The notes under the pieces were generated by a model. It saw only the letters and a list, made by a program, of their open reading frames with translations, was not told the DNA's origin and did no database searches. Below are positions 27,230-41,100 of a stretch of DNA of 64,000 bases, piece by piece. The DNA comes from Serilophus lunatus. Taxonomy: Eukaryota > Chordata > Aves > Passeriformes > Eurylaimidae. The position numbers and the translations under genes are program-made. The stretch is from assembly GCA_013399895.1 (NCBI GenBank), contig VXBA01003437.1, forward strand, positions 1,954,156 to 2,018,155, in the 5' to 3' direction. Every line of letters begins with the position of its first letter. The first letter of the stretch is position 1.

Positions 27230-29582
27230 TCCCAAACCTTCCCAAAACTTGAATCCATTCTTTCTGCAGTTTTCACATTAGCATTTGAACCACACCTGCT
27301 TACTTTCTTAGGAGCTATAAACCCAAATAACCATATTTACTAAGACCAACAGGCTCTGAAATATAATAGTAGCTGTCTTGGACCAGACTAAAGTTTACCA
27401 CAGCCTCATAGCCAATCTAGACAGCAGCCAAAAGCAGATCCCTCCCCTTGCGTTGAGGACAGAGCGAGCACACATGATGCCTCCCTGCACACTCTCCAAG
27501 CCTCTAACCATTTGCTGACAGGAACTTCCTGAGCTGGATGTGGCACCTATGAATGAGCATTCAACAGCTTTCTCTTCTATTAATTTCTTCAATCTGGTTT
27601 TAACTCACATGAGTTTTCAGCTCCCATAGTATCACGTGGCAAAGTATCCCACATCTTAAGGCTCTACTGTAGTTATCAGCACAGAAAGTGGGTGGGAGAA
27701 TACAATAAAGTAGTATAATATTTCTACAGGCTAATCTTCATGACCTGAATTGCAGCCAGTTGAGTACATATTTCCATAGCAGTTGTACAGACCTTATAGA
27801 AGTCCAGAAAAATCCAGGAACAAGGAGGGCCCTTCTCTGCCAGGCTTTTTCTGGAGTTTACATACTCCATGAGCCCATGTCAGTCAGCAGATCAAAATGG
27901 ATCTGCATGCAGATATAGGAAGGTACTTAGTACTGGACAGAGAAGCTGAAGAACAGCTGCTGCTGTCACCCTGAGCCCTAGAAGAGCAAGTAGATTGTCA
28001 GTCCACCCCTTCATGCCCAGCTGTTCCCAAAACACTACGTGTTGTGAGCCACCAAGAGCTTCAGACCAGGGAAAACCGGAGTTTGACAGGAAAAGCAAGT
28101 ACACATGCCCTACATGCCAAGAACTGGAGGCTGTTTTACAGCCAAGTAGAGATGACAGGGATACCTTATGGGCAGCCTGATATAGCAAAAGCCACCAAAT
28201 GATTCAGGAGGACTGGCAGAGCCTGTACATTGTAAGCAATGTAGCTGGAGATGTATTAGGTCAGCTACAGGTTTAAGTGGATCAGTACCACATACAAGAC
28301 TCCTGCTGATGCCACTGTCACCTCTGCTAAGAGGAGGCTATTTAGCAAATCATATTTGCAGGGCAAAGGAATGTTTATCCCTACCTTCTCACCCTTCTCC
28401 ATCAGCTCTTATAGTTAAGAGCTACTTAAAACCTCACTGCAGCTCCTGCAAGACAAGCTCTGAAGAAAGAGGGAAAGAGTGACTACATCACTACGCATTT
28501 CACACCTCCACAGAATTATGGACAAGGAAACAACAGACATCACTACAAACAGCAACATCAGGCCAACTCCACCATGTAAATGAGATTTCTGCAGAGCTAC
28601 AACCATTTCTGCTAGTAGTGTTGGAAAAGGTACTTCCCTCCTTCCCCCAAATACCTGTTCTCACTTAGGGATCAATGTAATTATTAGGCCACACCTGCTA
28701 TCAACTCCCTATTAAGTTATCAAAAAATGGCTCTTGCTCTTTAGCTTGGAGAGGTGGAATGGCTTGTGACTGCCTCACTGGCACTGAGCTCCACTCAGGA
28801 AAATGGCAGGGGGCTTGTCATGACAGAGCTGTTTCTTAACCTCAGACCTCATCCAGTCAGGGATGCATCTCAGACCACAGATCCCTGCCCTCAGACCAAG
28901 GTGGCAAACTAAAAATCATCCCTTTTAAAAACACGTGAACCCAGTTATGTATGGCAGGATGTGCCTTTTTGTTTCATGCTTTCACAACATCTGTGCAACA
29001 GCATCCTGATCCACAAAGAAAACTTCTAGACCCAATAGCAATAATAACTCTCCTCCACCGAAAGCTTTCCCTAAGGCAGGTAAGCCACAGAAATCCTCTT
29101 CCATCTACGCCACATTCCAATGCTTCCAGCCTCCAAATGCCCAAGGCATCACTTCTGTGCATTGCTTAACTGCCTCCTGAGACTCCTTGCAAGCAATTGT
29201 TTTCCTAAGTTTCCTGCGATCAGGCCTCTGGACTTGAGAAGGGTTCAAAGGGCTGGTGCATGCAGCCCTGCAGGAATTCATCCACACACAGCCTGTACAC
29301 TGCACCAGACAGGACCTTCTGCTCAACTTCTCTCCCCTTTCCCACAAAGCAACAGCAAATGCTGGATGCAGACATGTAGGAATGAGTTACAGTTATCTAG
29401 TAACTGAGGCTTTGGGGGAGACACATTATTATGGACAAACTTCTACATGGGTGTTAAAGCCAAGCTAAACCAGTTTTAATCAGGAATGATTTCCACTACT
29501 GATTTCCACCTCAAGATGGCAACTAATATCACATGGCAGCAATGTGATGCTTTCTGCGGGCAATTTGTTTGATTAACAGAGT

Positions 29583-29606
29583 CTGCTATACTTTTCAGTA
29601 TAGCAG
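29583..29606. repeat. Perfect 9-bp inverted repeat (hairpin)
   Basis: CTGCTATAC at 29583-29591 pairs with GTATAGCAG at 29598-29606 around a 6-base loop (TTTTCA). It is too short for a microRNA precursor on its own. Confidence 0.7.
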
Positions 29607-32600
29607 GCAGTGGTAAAGGAATTGCTTTCACTACAGGGCACTCTAATATAGGGTGCAGATAAACATTTCAATCTGAACAATCCAAATACACAAAAGGATG
29701 GGAGCAGGGCTGCCCTTATAGAAAAATGGGCATGAAACCCAGGATTTTTTCACCTTTTTTTTTTTTAACTTGTCAGAATGGAATTAGACAGCTGGAGCCA
29801 GGAGGTTACACATGACTCCAGCAGTGTAACAAACTGGATTACTGCTGGTACAGCAGAGTTAGGAAGGTTCCTGATGGAGAGAATGAAATGGAGCATGGGA
29901 CAGGGTGTCCTCTCCAGGCTTACAACCTCTGAAACTGCACATCAGATAGCTTTGAAGTAGTAAGTGGGATGATGCCCAGTAATGTGCTCTCCACAGCCAT
30001 TATACAGGAGGACAGACATTTAGAGATGTACTCACCTTTCAGAAGAGGGGTCAGTTCACTCTACTGCTAGAGAGGATGCTAAGTAATACAAAGATCCTCC
30101 AAACCTTCCCTTAGAGGTATTTATGTTATTGCAGTGGTCACGCTCTCAGTAGAGTCACATGACTGGGAAAGGGACTAAGCCAGTGTTTCCCAGCCGCTCC
30201 CTAAGGACTGAAGCCTGCCAGGGCTGCCTAATACAGTTCTGAGCAAGATTTCAGCTCATCTCTCCAGCCAGGGAGAGGTCAGAGAAACATCAGGCAGAAC
30301 AGTAACTAAACACAGAGGTCACTTCAGTTATGTGCAAGCCTGGAACAGAAGCCCATCTCCCATACGGTGATTCTCTAGGAATCATGTGGCTGTCCACTAG
30401 GAAAATTCCTCGTAATTATACCAAAGTGTACAGAGAAGATTCTGTTCCACTTGAAGGGATGACCTCCTGACTACATGTTGTTTCATTATATGCTCTTACT
30501 TCAGACCACAGCTTCTTAATATTGGTCTTCTTCACATATTCAGACCAAGCTAATGTACTGACAACAGACATCCCCCATGTGTCATCCCAAGTTGTTTTCA
30601 AAATATTCATGCAGAATTCAATACTTTCTACATTTATTAGCTATTCCCTGTCAGAGAACGAGGCTACAGGACAGGCATCTGCTAATACAGTGCTGGGTTA
30701 AGATGTCTGGCTGATATAGCTCTACCAGAGAGAAACTGTTTTACCAAGTAAAGGAAAAAATCTGCTTTCTTTTCCAATATCGTGTAGGAGGTCTTTAGTA
30801 TTACAGGAACATAGATCTGTCATGGTTGACACAACAACATGAGCCAACGTTAATGAAAGAACGTTATGGGCTATCACGGTATGCGTTAAGTTTTTCCACA
30901 GTCGTTCTTCCTATCAAAGAAAATTATTATAATCTCAAGTACAGAGTTAAATGAGAGAGCAAATCAGTGCTGGACCATTGGGTACCATTCTCCAACAGGG
31001 CAACAGGCCACATTCATTTTTATTCAAAATGGTTGCTAGAATAATCTAAACAGGTATGCTGTGCCTGTGTATTTAACAGGCAGCTACAAGCAAAAGCAGC
31101 TGACAGCGTAACAAGACACACATGCAAGCTACGTATAGGAGCCTGCTTTCTTAGCTCCATGAACAGCATCACTCCTGTTCCACACATTGGTCAGCATGCC
31201 CACTTCCCAGCTCTCACTCCCTGTCTGACCACTCTCTCAGGGCAAGGTTTTAACCCACGCAGATGCTGAGAACCTGTAATCTCTACTGTCCTGCTTCCTG
31301 AGCCTCCTCACTTGTTTGCTTCTATGCTGGATATTTCCCAGGGTACTTCCCAACCCGCTGCATCCACCTCTGCAAGCAAACACCAAGCTTGCCAGCAAAC
31401 ACATGCAGCCAGCACTTCCCTTTTAATCAGAAGGGACCCCATACAACTGGAAGCTGTTTTGTCCTAAATCTCTGATAAACAGGTGTTTAAAGCTCCAGTT
31501 AATAGTATTATATCCCACTCAGCACTCTCAATCCACGCTGAATGCAAACAGTTTTTCCAGGATTCAATCTACATTTTATCTGGTAATGCTTTTTTCTGCA
31601 CCTGGTGACTGGTACAACAAGATCAATAGTCCCTCCTGTAACACAGTTGTCTGTAACTTAGTAAAGGTAACTCATTGTAACAGCTGGCTGAGCCAGTCCG
31701 CCCGCTCCGACTAGGCTTGGAGGAAGATGGGTTTGTTTGGATCTCTATGTGAACAGCACTGACCCAAACAGAACAAAATGCTCCAGACTCATCCAACTCT
31801 GAGTAAAAGAAGGCAGAAATAATGGGAATTGGTGATCAGGATCTTTCCTGTGGTTACAGGGGGAAGGGGATGAGTGGTGGGGAGGTATGGTGGGGCAAAC
31901 TCCAGTAGGTCCCTGTCAATGGAATACTGTCTTTCTGTGACTGAATCACTTTGCAACCCCACAGCAGGGATCAAGTTTACTAGAATGCATAAAGAAGCCT
32001 TAAGGAAGCAGACTGCAATCAGTGCAACCAAGCAACCTTTAGAGGAGCCACAAGCCAGTTAACTCCATTCCAACACTGAGCTTCTGACGGCTTCTTGCTT
32101 CATGAGACTGCATAACAGCCTGAGGTCCCCAGCCTTCCCTGTTCCTTCCTTCCATTTGGAAGTCACAGTGTTTTTTTAATCCATCTGCAGTCCTGCAACT
32201 TCCAACTTTACCAATAGTTGTCTTTTCCACTGGTTGAGGGAGAATGGGAGATAAAGAGTTGGCAAAACATTTGTCCTTCATTCAAAGTACTACATTTCTT
32301 TATCTATGGCTGCATCAAACAGATTTCTGGCTTTACTTGGTAAAAACTGATTTACTAAAACTGCTTATTATGTAAATGCTTTCCTTCTAAATATTCGTAT
32401 AATGTAGACAAAAACAAGAAAAAAGATAATCATCAAGGCATTTTTGAAGTTCATCCAGTTCTCTGCAGAGAATTGAAAACCGAGTAAGATAAGACTGAGT
32501 GCTAGGACATCTCTTATGGTAAGGAATGAGGTAAATACATCACACTCATTACTTTTGTTTCACATGCGATCAGTTCTTCTGCTTTGACAGCAGGGCTTTT

Positions 32601-33013
32601 TGTCCACCTTTTGTCACCAGAACCAGGTTTACTTAATTGCTTCCTTGCAGAAAAATCTAAAAAATCTAAATCTTGCATAAAAACAACTGCAACTGTAGGG
32701 CAGACTTCAGTACCATATTAACTGGAAGGACTGTAAACCAGCTTTTATGCAGAGTAATTTCACAGTCTTTTAGGGGTCCAGGCATCGGTAAAGAAAGCAT
32801 CATTTGCTCTGTGGACTGACAGAACATTCAGTAACTTAGATTCCTTTGTAGCATCTCCTGGTTAAAGAAGAGTTTGGCAGATCATTCACTCCATAGGTAC
32901 TCCATTACTAAAGACACTCTCACACCTTACTGACAGATTTACCAGATACACACAGATGACAAGATGGAAGCAGGAAAGCCATTTGGAACTGGCCTGCACT
33001 GTGGAGATTCACA

Positions 33014-33345
33014 CTTCATAGAATCACAGAAAGGCTTGGGCAGGAAGGGACCTCAAAGATGATTTAGTTCCAAGCCCACCTCCATGGGCAGGGACATCAC
33101 CCACTAAATCAAGTTGTTCAGAGCCCCATCCAACCTGGCCTTGAACACTTCCAGGGATGAGGCATCCAAAGATTCTCTGGGCAACCTGTTCCACTGTCTC
33201 AGCATCCTCTGAGCAAAGAATTTCTTCATAACATCTAATCTAAATCTCTTTTCTACCTTAAAACCATTCTCCCTTGTTCTATCTTTATCTGCCCATGAAA
33301 AAAGTTCCTCTCCCCCTTTGCTATATGCTTCCTTTAAGGAAAGGC
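33014..33345 (-). mobile_element. CR1 LINE, 5'-truncated, minus orientation
   Basis: The sequence begins (in plus coordinates) with the reverse-complemented CR1 3' end, ATAGAATCACAGAA. It runs through the 3' UTR into the last part of the reverse transcriptase frame, where NGFKVEKRFRLDVMKKFFA and MLRQWNRLPRE can be read on the minus strand. It lies in the PACSIN3 5' intron. Confidence 0.9.
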
Positions 33346-35206
33346 TGAAATTCATCTATGGAAAGGCCATGAATACTTCATACATTATTCTTGAAGTTCA
33401 TTGTCCTGTCTGTCATGGAGCAATTTTTATCTTCTTTCATAGCATCTGCACAGAATCTCCTCAGCAGTGACTCTTCAAATAAATTTTTTGCTCTCAAGCT
33501 GAAGAACAGGACTATTAATATAAATTACTTCATATCCCAGATGTTACCCAAAAGACTCCAGTAGAACACAGGCAAATGGGACAGTCAGCCCAAAGGACAC
33601 TCATGACAGGATAGATTTTAAGTGTACAGCATCACTGGAATGTCATCTGCTTTCTCAGTCTACTGCCCAAAGGAATGATCTCAGTTTCTAGTCCTCAGGA
33701 CTCAGCCTGACGTGTGAGGAAAGAACACTGGAAAGCTTTTAAAAAACCCCAAGCACAACAGAGCAACCCAGTGGGCTTTATTTCCCCCCAGTGCTTCCTG
33801 AAGCAGCTCAAACCCCTACTTTTTGCTTGCATTGGGGTAGAAGCCTGCTAGAGACAAGAGCAGGCTTTCACATAGGTTTCCACACGTCATCAGTCCTAGC
33901 ACAAGACGGAGCTGAGTGAAAACATCAAGAAGCAAAAGAATCATTCAGGAAGTGAAACATTCTGCATCTTCTCCCAATCCTGCATGAAAGCTTCTTGCCT
34001 TTGACAGAGAAAGCAGCAAGGCAGCTTCACAGCTCTGCACAACGCTACTACAGCTGATACAGCTCAGCACTCTCAGGAGCAGGAGAGGTTTGGCTTAGCA
34101 GAACTGAGGGTACTGAGGGGCAGGAGGAAGCTACTTCCAACAGAAAATCACCCGTAGGCAACTGAAAAGACTACGTCCCCAAGAGCTCAGGAGGCAAGGA
34201 CCCGATCTTCCCCCAAACAGAACGGTTTGGGCAAGCTCATAGTATGGACAGGGCTCAGGAGGCTGAAGACTAGCTAACACGTAGTTATGGGTTGCCTGCG
34301 GCAATTTTAACTCCTCTGGTCTGGAAGAGCTTACTGAAACATCTCAATAAACCGAGTCCTACCACAATCACCTTCTAAGAGAGCATAAAATCCCATACAA
34401 GCCTAATGCCTTTGGATGCCAGCCCCCAGTACCATGGAGATCTCACATGCCTCTTCAACAAACTAGTGCCCAGTGACAACCACTAGATTTAACACACAAA
34501 TTACAACTATCACAAGTCTGAAAGGCTCTTTCCCATTGTGCCATTCACAGCAAGAAGAAACCACTGAAGGCTCAAATATGATTAGGATGCCAGTCACACT
34601 TACTGCCTTATAGCAGTGCCCAGCTTCAGCCCACATTTCAGCTTGAAGGAATTTGAAACTAACATACCAGCCACTGAAACAAAGCTGGATGACTATAACA
34701 GAGGATGCACCCAGGCTATTTGCACCAACATTACACTTTGTCCTGCTGTAAAAACTTACGCCCTAACAGAGATGTTAAATGAGTGGTCACCATGCGGCAA
34801 GGTAGTGGCAAAAAAACTAGTGCTTGAACAGCTTCTTAACTGCTCCATGGATGGAAAGCTCTTTTGTTATTCTTCAAACAGCAAAATCTCCAATTCTTCA
34901 CGAAAACTTACACATACAGTAGCCACTGTTTTCTGACCCATACACCATGGCATCAAACTAAAATATTAAGCATTTTTTTAATCTATCTGACACAGTTGCC
35001 TGCCAGAGTACCCTCTACGCCCACCATGCTGAGTGACTAGTGATAAAATAGCTTGCCTGATCACAAAGTCTGTTTTAAAAAGATAAGAGCTCCTTAAAGG
35101 GCTTAAACAGCTCTCCTATTGTTTAGGCATTTCCCCATGAACTCTCCAGAGCAGCCCAAACTCACACATCACTGATCAGCTGATGGAAAAAATAGAGGCA
35201 GTTTAT

Positions 35207-35305
35207 TAATGCTCGCTGATTAAGAGCATAGCTTTTTCCACTCAGGCTACAAGCTGATACTTTTAGCTTTTGAGGTCCCCAGTTCAATCCCTGGATGCCA
35301 GCAAT
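35207..35305 (+). mobile_element. tRNA-derived SINE head (ancient), with A-box and B-box remnants
   Basis: An A-box-like stretch (GCTCGCTGATTAAGAGC, 35211-35227) is followed about 55 bases later by a B-box-like AGTTCAATCC (35281-35290), the spacing of an internal RNA polymerase III promoter. The acceptor stems do not pair well and no plausible anticodon arm is evident, so this is a degenerate tRNA-like SINE and not a working tRNA gene. Family not identified. Confidence 0.45.
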
Positions 35306-36849
35306 GACAGACCAAATAGAACAACACCCGAATAATCTCTAGCCCTCAAGATGACCAGAATATACAGTATTTGCCATACTTGGTGATATCATGATATCAT
35401 ATCTAATATGTTCTCACAGCTTTGCATCTCCTAAGAAGTCACATTACAAATTACACCTCACTGTATTGTTGAGCTAACAGATACATAGATATATATGTGT
35501 GTATACATATATTCTTTTTTTGCTGGAAATTCATTCTTGTCCAGGGTAAGCCCAGAAGATTCAGGCTAGGACTTGTATAATCCACAAAACCCTAAAATGA
35601 CTAAAAGCACCAGTCATTGTCCTGTGAAGAAATTAATCTGGGTCCATGACTTTCAAGCTTTTATGAACTGGTTACACACAGCTGGCCAATGACCTGCAGC
35701 ATTTTGGCGTCAGCCAGTCACACACAACCCTATTCGCTCGCTGACATTTGATAATGGAGTTCCAGGTGGGCAGTTGTACTCAGGCCTATACATAGCTGAC
35801 ACACTGAAGTTACTTCTTTTTACAGCCTGAGAAGGCAGTCTTCACTTGAACAAGTGCAGGCAAGCTAGAGAAGCTCAAACTCATAGGGCAGAAATAAAAA
35901 ATAAAAAAGCCAATAAAGCAATACAATAGATCAGGCACAGAATAGGGAAGGCAGCAGGCAGCTGATCCAGCTCCCACATTCATTCTGTTCCAAGCTGCAA
36001 CTCAAATGACAATCTAGTAAATATTTTAGGGAATTCTAGTGGAATACCATTAATTACATAAAACACTGCCAAAGCAGAACTGACTCCATCTGACATAAAG
36101 CGCATTGTGCACTTCAGAGAAAGGTGAGAATGTGACCAGTTATGCAATGCATGGGGAGAAGCTCCAGTTTGACTCCACCCAGAGACCAGCTCACACCTGG
36201 AGCAAGAAGTATGTGGACCCTGTCATTTTAGCCCACATGCTGTAGTTGTGCCTTCTGCTCCCATTCTGCCCTGAGAATGACTTGAGTCACCCACTGTAAG
36301 GCTTAGTGACATTTTAATTCCAGGGTGGAGTGGGAGGCTCTGCTTGGGCTCTGTACTGTAATCAATTACCATCATATCAAAAATTCCTTTGTGCAAATTA
36401 GAGTGGCAGTCGATTTGAAGGGGGAGGGAGGCTCATCTCCGGTTTCAGGAGGTAGGGAGCAAGCATTCCATAAGGAGGGTTAAGGAGTGAACGAAAAGAC
36501 TACTTCCTAGGGCCAGGAACAAGTGTCCAGAGATGGTCAGCTAACCTCACCCTCGCCACCAGGCTCTGAGCCTTCTGCATGCCTGAAGAGCTAAAGCAAG
36601 CAAAAGAACGCATAGTTGGCACAGAAAGTGGTAAAACAGGTTAACCCGTTTGGGCCACGCTAGCTTCACTTATCGATAGCCTTGCAGAGATCACGGCACC
36701 CTCCTCCCGTGCAGTGACAAATGAGACTGCCCTCTCAAGCACTGGATGTTCAGGCCCACTAACACCCTCCGTGTTTATCAGCTTTTTCCTGCCCTGGACT
36801 GGAGAGGACACGGTAACCCAGCAGCTGCCAGGGGCCCGGTGACACGGCT

Positions 36850-38110
36850 GCAGGCAGCACATCTGTGACTGCCCCCCGCCCTCCCGTGCCCTCCCTGCTG
36901 CTCGCAGCCAGAAGGAAGAGAACGAGCAAGGGCAGGACTGCGCCTTCTGCCGAAGCCCCGGCTCACAGACCGGACCCCCCGACACAAGGGAGAGCAGCCC
37001 CCCCGAGCCCGGGCCCCGGCGCGGCCCCTTCCCCCGGGGGGTCCTGGGAAGCCACTTTATCCCCGCTCTCCACAGCGCTACCAGCGCCCGCGGCTCCGGT
37101 TTCAGAGTGGGAAGCAGCTCAGTGTGGAGCCGGCACAAAGGGGCCCCTGTGCCCCGGCGGAGCGGAGGCGCGGACTCCGGAGGGAAGGAGGGAGGGAGGG
37201 GGAGCCTCGGCAGCCCCCAGCGACGGGGCGGCGGCAACGGCGGGCCGGCCCCGGGAGGCCGGCGGCGGGGCAGTCGGTGCAAAGCTAGGCTGGCAGCCGG
37301 ACCGAAGCTCTCTCGGGAGCTTCCCCAGCCCCCCGTGAACAACCTACCAGGGGCTGAAGCCCCGCCGTCTTTCCCGACCCCCGCCGCGCCGCCGCTCCCC
37401 TAGGTCTCCGCCGCGCCTCCAGCCGAACCGCCTCCCGGTCCCCTCTGCCCACAGACAGCGCCCAGCCGGGCACCGCCTCCCCCACCCGCCCCCTTTCCAT
37501 GAGGAAACTTTTCCCTCGCAGCTGCCAGCGCCTCCTGAGCCGCGTTGCCCGGCGCGGGGAGGCGGCGGCGGGACCGGGGCGAGCTCTGCCGCCAGGACCC
37601 CACGGGGCACAGGTCCTGAAGCCGCCCGGCTTGGGGGAGCGGGGCCGCAGGTCCGACAGAGGTCACCCCGCCGCTTACCTCGCAGGCAGCGCTGCTTCGC
37701 GGGACGCTCGGCGGGCAGCGGCCACCTGGGATGGGCGCAGGCTGAGCCCTCCCACTATTTCAGCCGCGGGACATGGGGGCTCTCGCCCCGCCTCCGGCAG
37801 CTCCTGCGGGGCGGGCCCGGCCCCTGCGCCCGGGGCTCTCGGCGGCGGCGGGGCAGCTCCGACTCAGCTCCCGCCTCCCCGCCCCCTCCGCCGAGCCCTT
37901 GATCCAATTAACGGGAGCGGGCTCTGTCCAGGCTGGTGGGGCCGGGGAGGGCGCTGGGAGGACAGCGCCGGCTGCCATCGCCCGGGCCCGGCCCTGGCCC
38001 TGGGGCGCGGGAGGTCTGGCCGGGCGGACCTCTGTCCTGGTGGGTGCCGGGGGCGGGAGAGCGGCGGCTGTGTGAGCAGCTGCCCGATCGGCCAGCCCTG
38101 AGCAGCTGGG
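36850..38110 (-). promoter_or_regulatory. PACSIN3: CpG island, likely PACSIN3 promoter
   Basis: A dense GC/CpG block of about 1.25 kb with GC-box-like GGGGCGGGGC runs and a CCAAT at about 37904 on the plus strand. It includes a purine GGGA repeat at 37179-37204. A good minus-strand splice donor (GCGAG/GTAAGC) at 37679/37678 suggests a non-coding first exon of PACSIN3. Bidirectional activity cannot be excluded. Long antisense frames here are products of GC bias. Confidence 0.6.
37679..37760 (-). other. PACSIN3: Predicted non-coding first exon of PACSIN3
   Basis: The 3' boundary is the GTAAGC donor read on the minus strand, inside the CpG island. The 5' boundary is a guess. The exon would join an acceptor just upstream of the ATG at 24082. 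No transcript evidence is available here. Confidence 0.35.
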
Positions 38111-41100
38111 CTCTTGCCCGCTTTTCCCACTGGATTTGGGGCTTTAGACAGTTTTACGTTAGTTCCTCTGTGTGCTGTGCCGGCCAGCTGGTGTGCAGGG
38201 ACCAAGGTGCTGGAGCAGGAGGCTGAGGTTCCCCAAGGCCGGCTCCCACCCAAGCGGAGGGCTGTGCTCCTGTTTGTGAGCGTGGCATGGATCCCACTTC
38301 CTGGGCTTGGAGAGTGGCTTCACCTCGGTTCGACTTGGCGTTCATCTTTCAGCCCGATCCTGCTTTTTGTCACTCCCTTTCCTCTGAAAACCTCAATCTG
38401 ATTAATCCAGCCCTCATCTTTAAGCCCTCAGAGCCTTTCAGATGACACCAGCTGTTTATAAATGGCAGGGAGTTCGCCTGCCAGCGTTCCCATTTCTAAC
38501 GCCAGCCCCCGGGTGCGTTTTCCCCACGGCGCTGGGGCAGGGCTTCTGTGAGAAGAGCTGGGAGACCTTGCTGGCCTGCCTCCTCTCGACTGCTTCCGTG
38601 TGACTTGGGACACAATCCCAAGGACCAGTGGAATTTGCAGTGATGTTTATTCAATTGGTGGAGAAAGGAAAGACTGAGAGCCTTACAGGAGGAAGAGAGG
38701 AAAGAGCATGCCATAAATCTGTACTTACACTTCTCTGGAGCAGTGCTTGGATATTTTTGCTTTACACAAGCCCCAGGGTTCATAAGAGCCAGAAAGTTAG
38801 CTGTACTGATGCCCTTCGCATACAGTGCATTGCTGTGTCGGAAAGTGGACGTTCCACTTAATTTCTTTTGAGGTCAGTCCTCTCTTTTACTAGCACGTGC
38901 TCCCTGGAAGGTAGGCACACATGACAGGTCATTGGTTGTGGTGAGGAAAGATGCTTACCTTGTCCTCAGATTTAATCATAGTTGAAAGTACAGATAACTT
39001 TGTTTTTACTAAAATACAACAAACCCAACTCTTTGGCGTAGGTACTTCCTCACTTAATGAAGTTTTGAGTTTTTCATTCTATTATCAAAGCAATGTACAT
39101 TAATGAAGTACAGAAAAGACAAACACCTCATACATTAATATTCTACATCAAGTGTTTGCCTATGCCACGTTTTCATGCTGATTTCTACATTGATAGCCCA
39201 CGTACTGAGCATCTAAGATAGATACGTCCATTTGTGACCCAGGCGCTGCCAATACCGATTGCAGGGTTGAGGGTACTCCATAGGGAGGATGGGGAGCTCA
39301 GAATAATGAGGTCATAGTGATATTTTTGTTAACGTTCTTGGTGCAGGCAGCTTAGCAATGGTTATGGTATAGAAGGAGGTCAGCATGATATGTACTTCTT
39401 TACCTCCTTTTCCCTGCTTTTTAGTGGAATATAGGCTTGTTTTCATATGCACACAAAACTCTAGTTGCTGTAATGGTACGCTTCACTTGTCAAACTAAAG
39501 TAGCCAAAAATATTCATGCTTTGGACAAAGGTCCTGGCAACAAAGAGGCAGAGTGCGTAATAGTATTACCATGAAGTTGATCTTGGTCACAGTATAGCTT
39601 TATTGGACCTGGTGACAAGCCAGCTTTGTTCTGTGGGAGAGAACCACAATCCATAACTGAAACACAGCCTCAACATAATCGTACATCATACAAAAGGCAT
39701 CATAAAAATAAGCCTAATATCCTTCCCATGCAGAATTAGACTCCTCTGACTTTGCAGCATACTGTAGTTAAAAGATTGTGAGACTGTAAATACATATAAG
39801 AATATTTTCTCAGATTAATCTTTCTCTGGCTTGCTCAGAGTACTACACAGACACTGAGTTGTGGGAGCTCAGACCAGTGACATTTTTTCTGTGCGTGAAT
39901 TGTGTATTGTCTGCTGTTCTTGCCCTTAATGGATAATAACTGCAAAAATATCTGGTGATTCTCTAGAGAGAAAGCAAACCTGGTGGTAGTCCTCAATAAA
40001 AACAATATATTTAGCATGTGGCCTCAACTTTAGTACTATGTGCAGTTCTGGGACCTGCAATTTAAGAATGGTATTGAATTCCTTGAATGTGTCCAGAGTT
40101 TGGACTTGTATAGTTTGTTGAAAAGGAGGATGAGGGGATGACCTCATGGCTCCCTACAGCTTCCTGAGGAGAGGAAGCAGAGAGGGAGGTGCTGATCTTT
40201 TCTCTCTGGTGATAGGATGCATCCCAGTGATAGGATGCATGGGAATGGTTTGAAGCTGCACCAGGTGGAGTTTAGACAGGATGTTAGGAAGCATTTCTCT
40301 GCTGAGCGTGTGGTCCAACATTGGAACGGGCTTCCTAGAGAGGCGATTGATGCTCCAAGCTGCCAGTGTTTAAGAGGCAATGCTTTCAATACCAGGCTTC
40401 AACTTGGTCAGCCCTGAACTGGTCAGGCAGTTGGACTGGATGCTCTTAGTAGGTCTCTTCCTTATGAAACAGTGTATCCTTCTCTATTCTACTCCATTCC
40501 AATTCTAAAAAACGCTGACTGTGGTAGCTCCAAGAGGGGAATAACGTAGGTTACTCTGTGTGTGCCCCGCATGGGGACAACACTGGTGGCAGGCAAAAGG
40601 AGTGGGGACAGGAAGTGCACATCTTTGCTGGAAATATACTGGATAACAGCATAGGAGTTTTCCTTGGGATCCTATGATGAAGGCTTCTGCAGACATACAG
40701 AAGAAACTGTTGATCACTGTCAAGATATGAAGACTTTTTTTTTCTATAGCAGTTTTTCTTCACAGAAACCAAACCTTTGAGCCTTCAGAGGCAAGAAGGT
40801 CAGTTCTGTGTTCAGTTATTCCTCTTGCTGTTTTTTGCTTATGGGTACAGTTCTAAGAAGAATGAAGTGTATTAGAGAAGTGCTTGGTAAGACTTTAAGG
40901 CTTGCTGATTGGGTTGACATACATGTTAAAAAACAGATTGTGTTTGCAGGGTGGTTATCATTTTTGTGTATGGCATTCTCATAGAAAATGGCAGCAACTA
41001 ATACAACTTTTTTACTGTTTGGGGGGAAAACATAGAGACTAGGCATCTGTTGTTTTTCTGGTAGTTTTTCTGTGCATTTTCTAATATGTGAGAAAATGCA

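Larger units (their letters stand above)
24083..37678 (-). other. PACSIN3: Presumed 5' UTR intron of PACSIN3 (about 13.6 kb)
   Basis: No coding exon was recognised between the PACSIN3 start codon and the CpG island near 37.7 kb. The interval holds a CR1 copy, a tRNA-like SINE remnant, a poly-A tract, a hairpin and short simple repeats. A conserved enhancer or an extra non-coding exon could be hidden here; sequence inspection alone cannot show it. Confidence 0.45.

Noticed and set aside
29583..29606. MicroRNA precursor
   Set aside because: The stem is only 9 bp; the flanks do not extend the pairing.
33104..33355. 83-residue minus-strand frame
   Set aside because: This is the remnant of the CR1 reverse transcriptase C-terminus.
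35207..35305. Functional tRNA gene
   Set aside because: The B box is plausible, but the acceptor and anticodon stems do not pair and no clear anticodon can be assigned.
36641..37342. 233-residue minus-strand open frame in the PACSIN3 CpG island
   Set aside because: Composition is Pro/Arg/Gly/Ser-rich as expected from GC-biased DNA, several other frames are equally open, and no known domain is visible.
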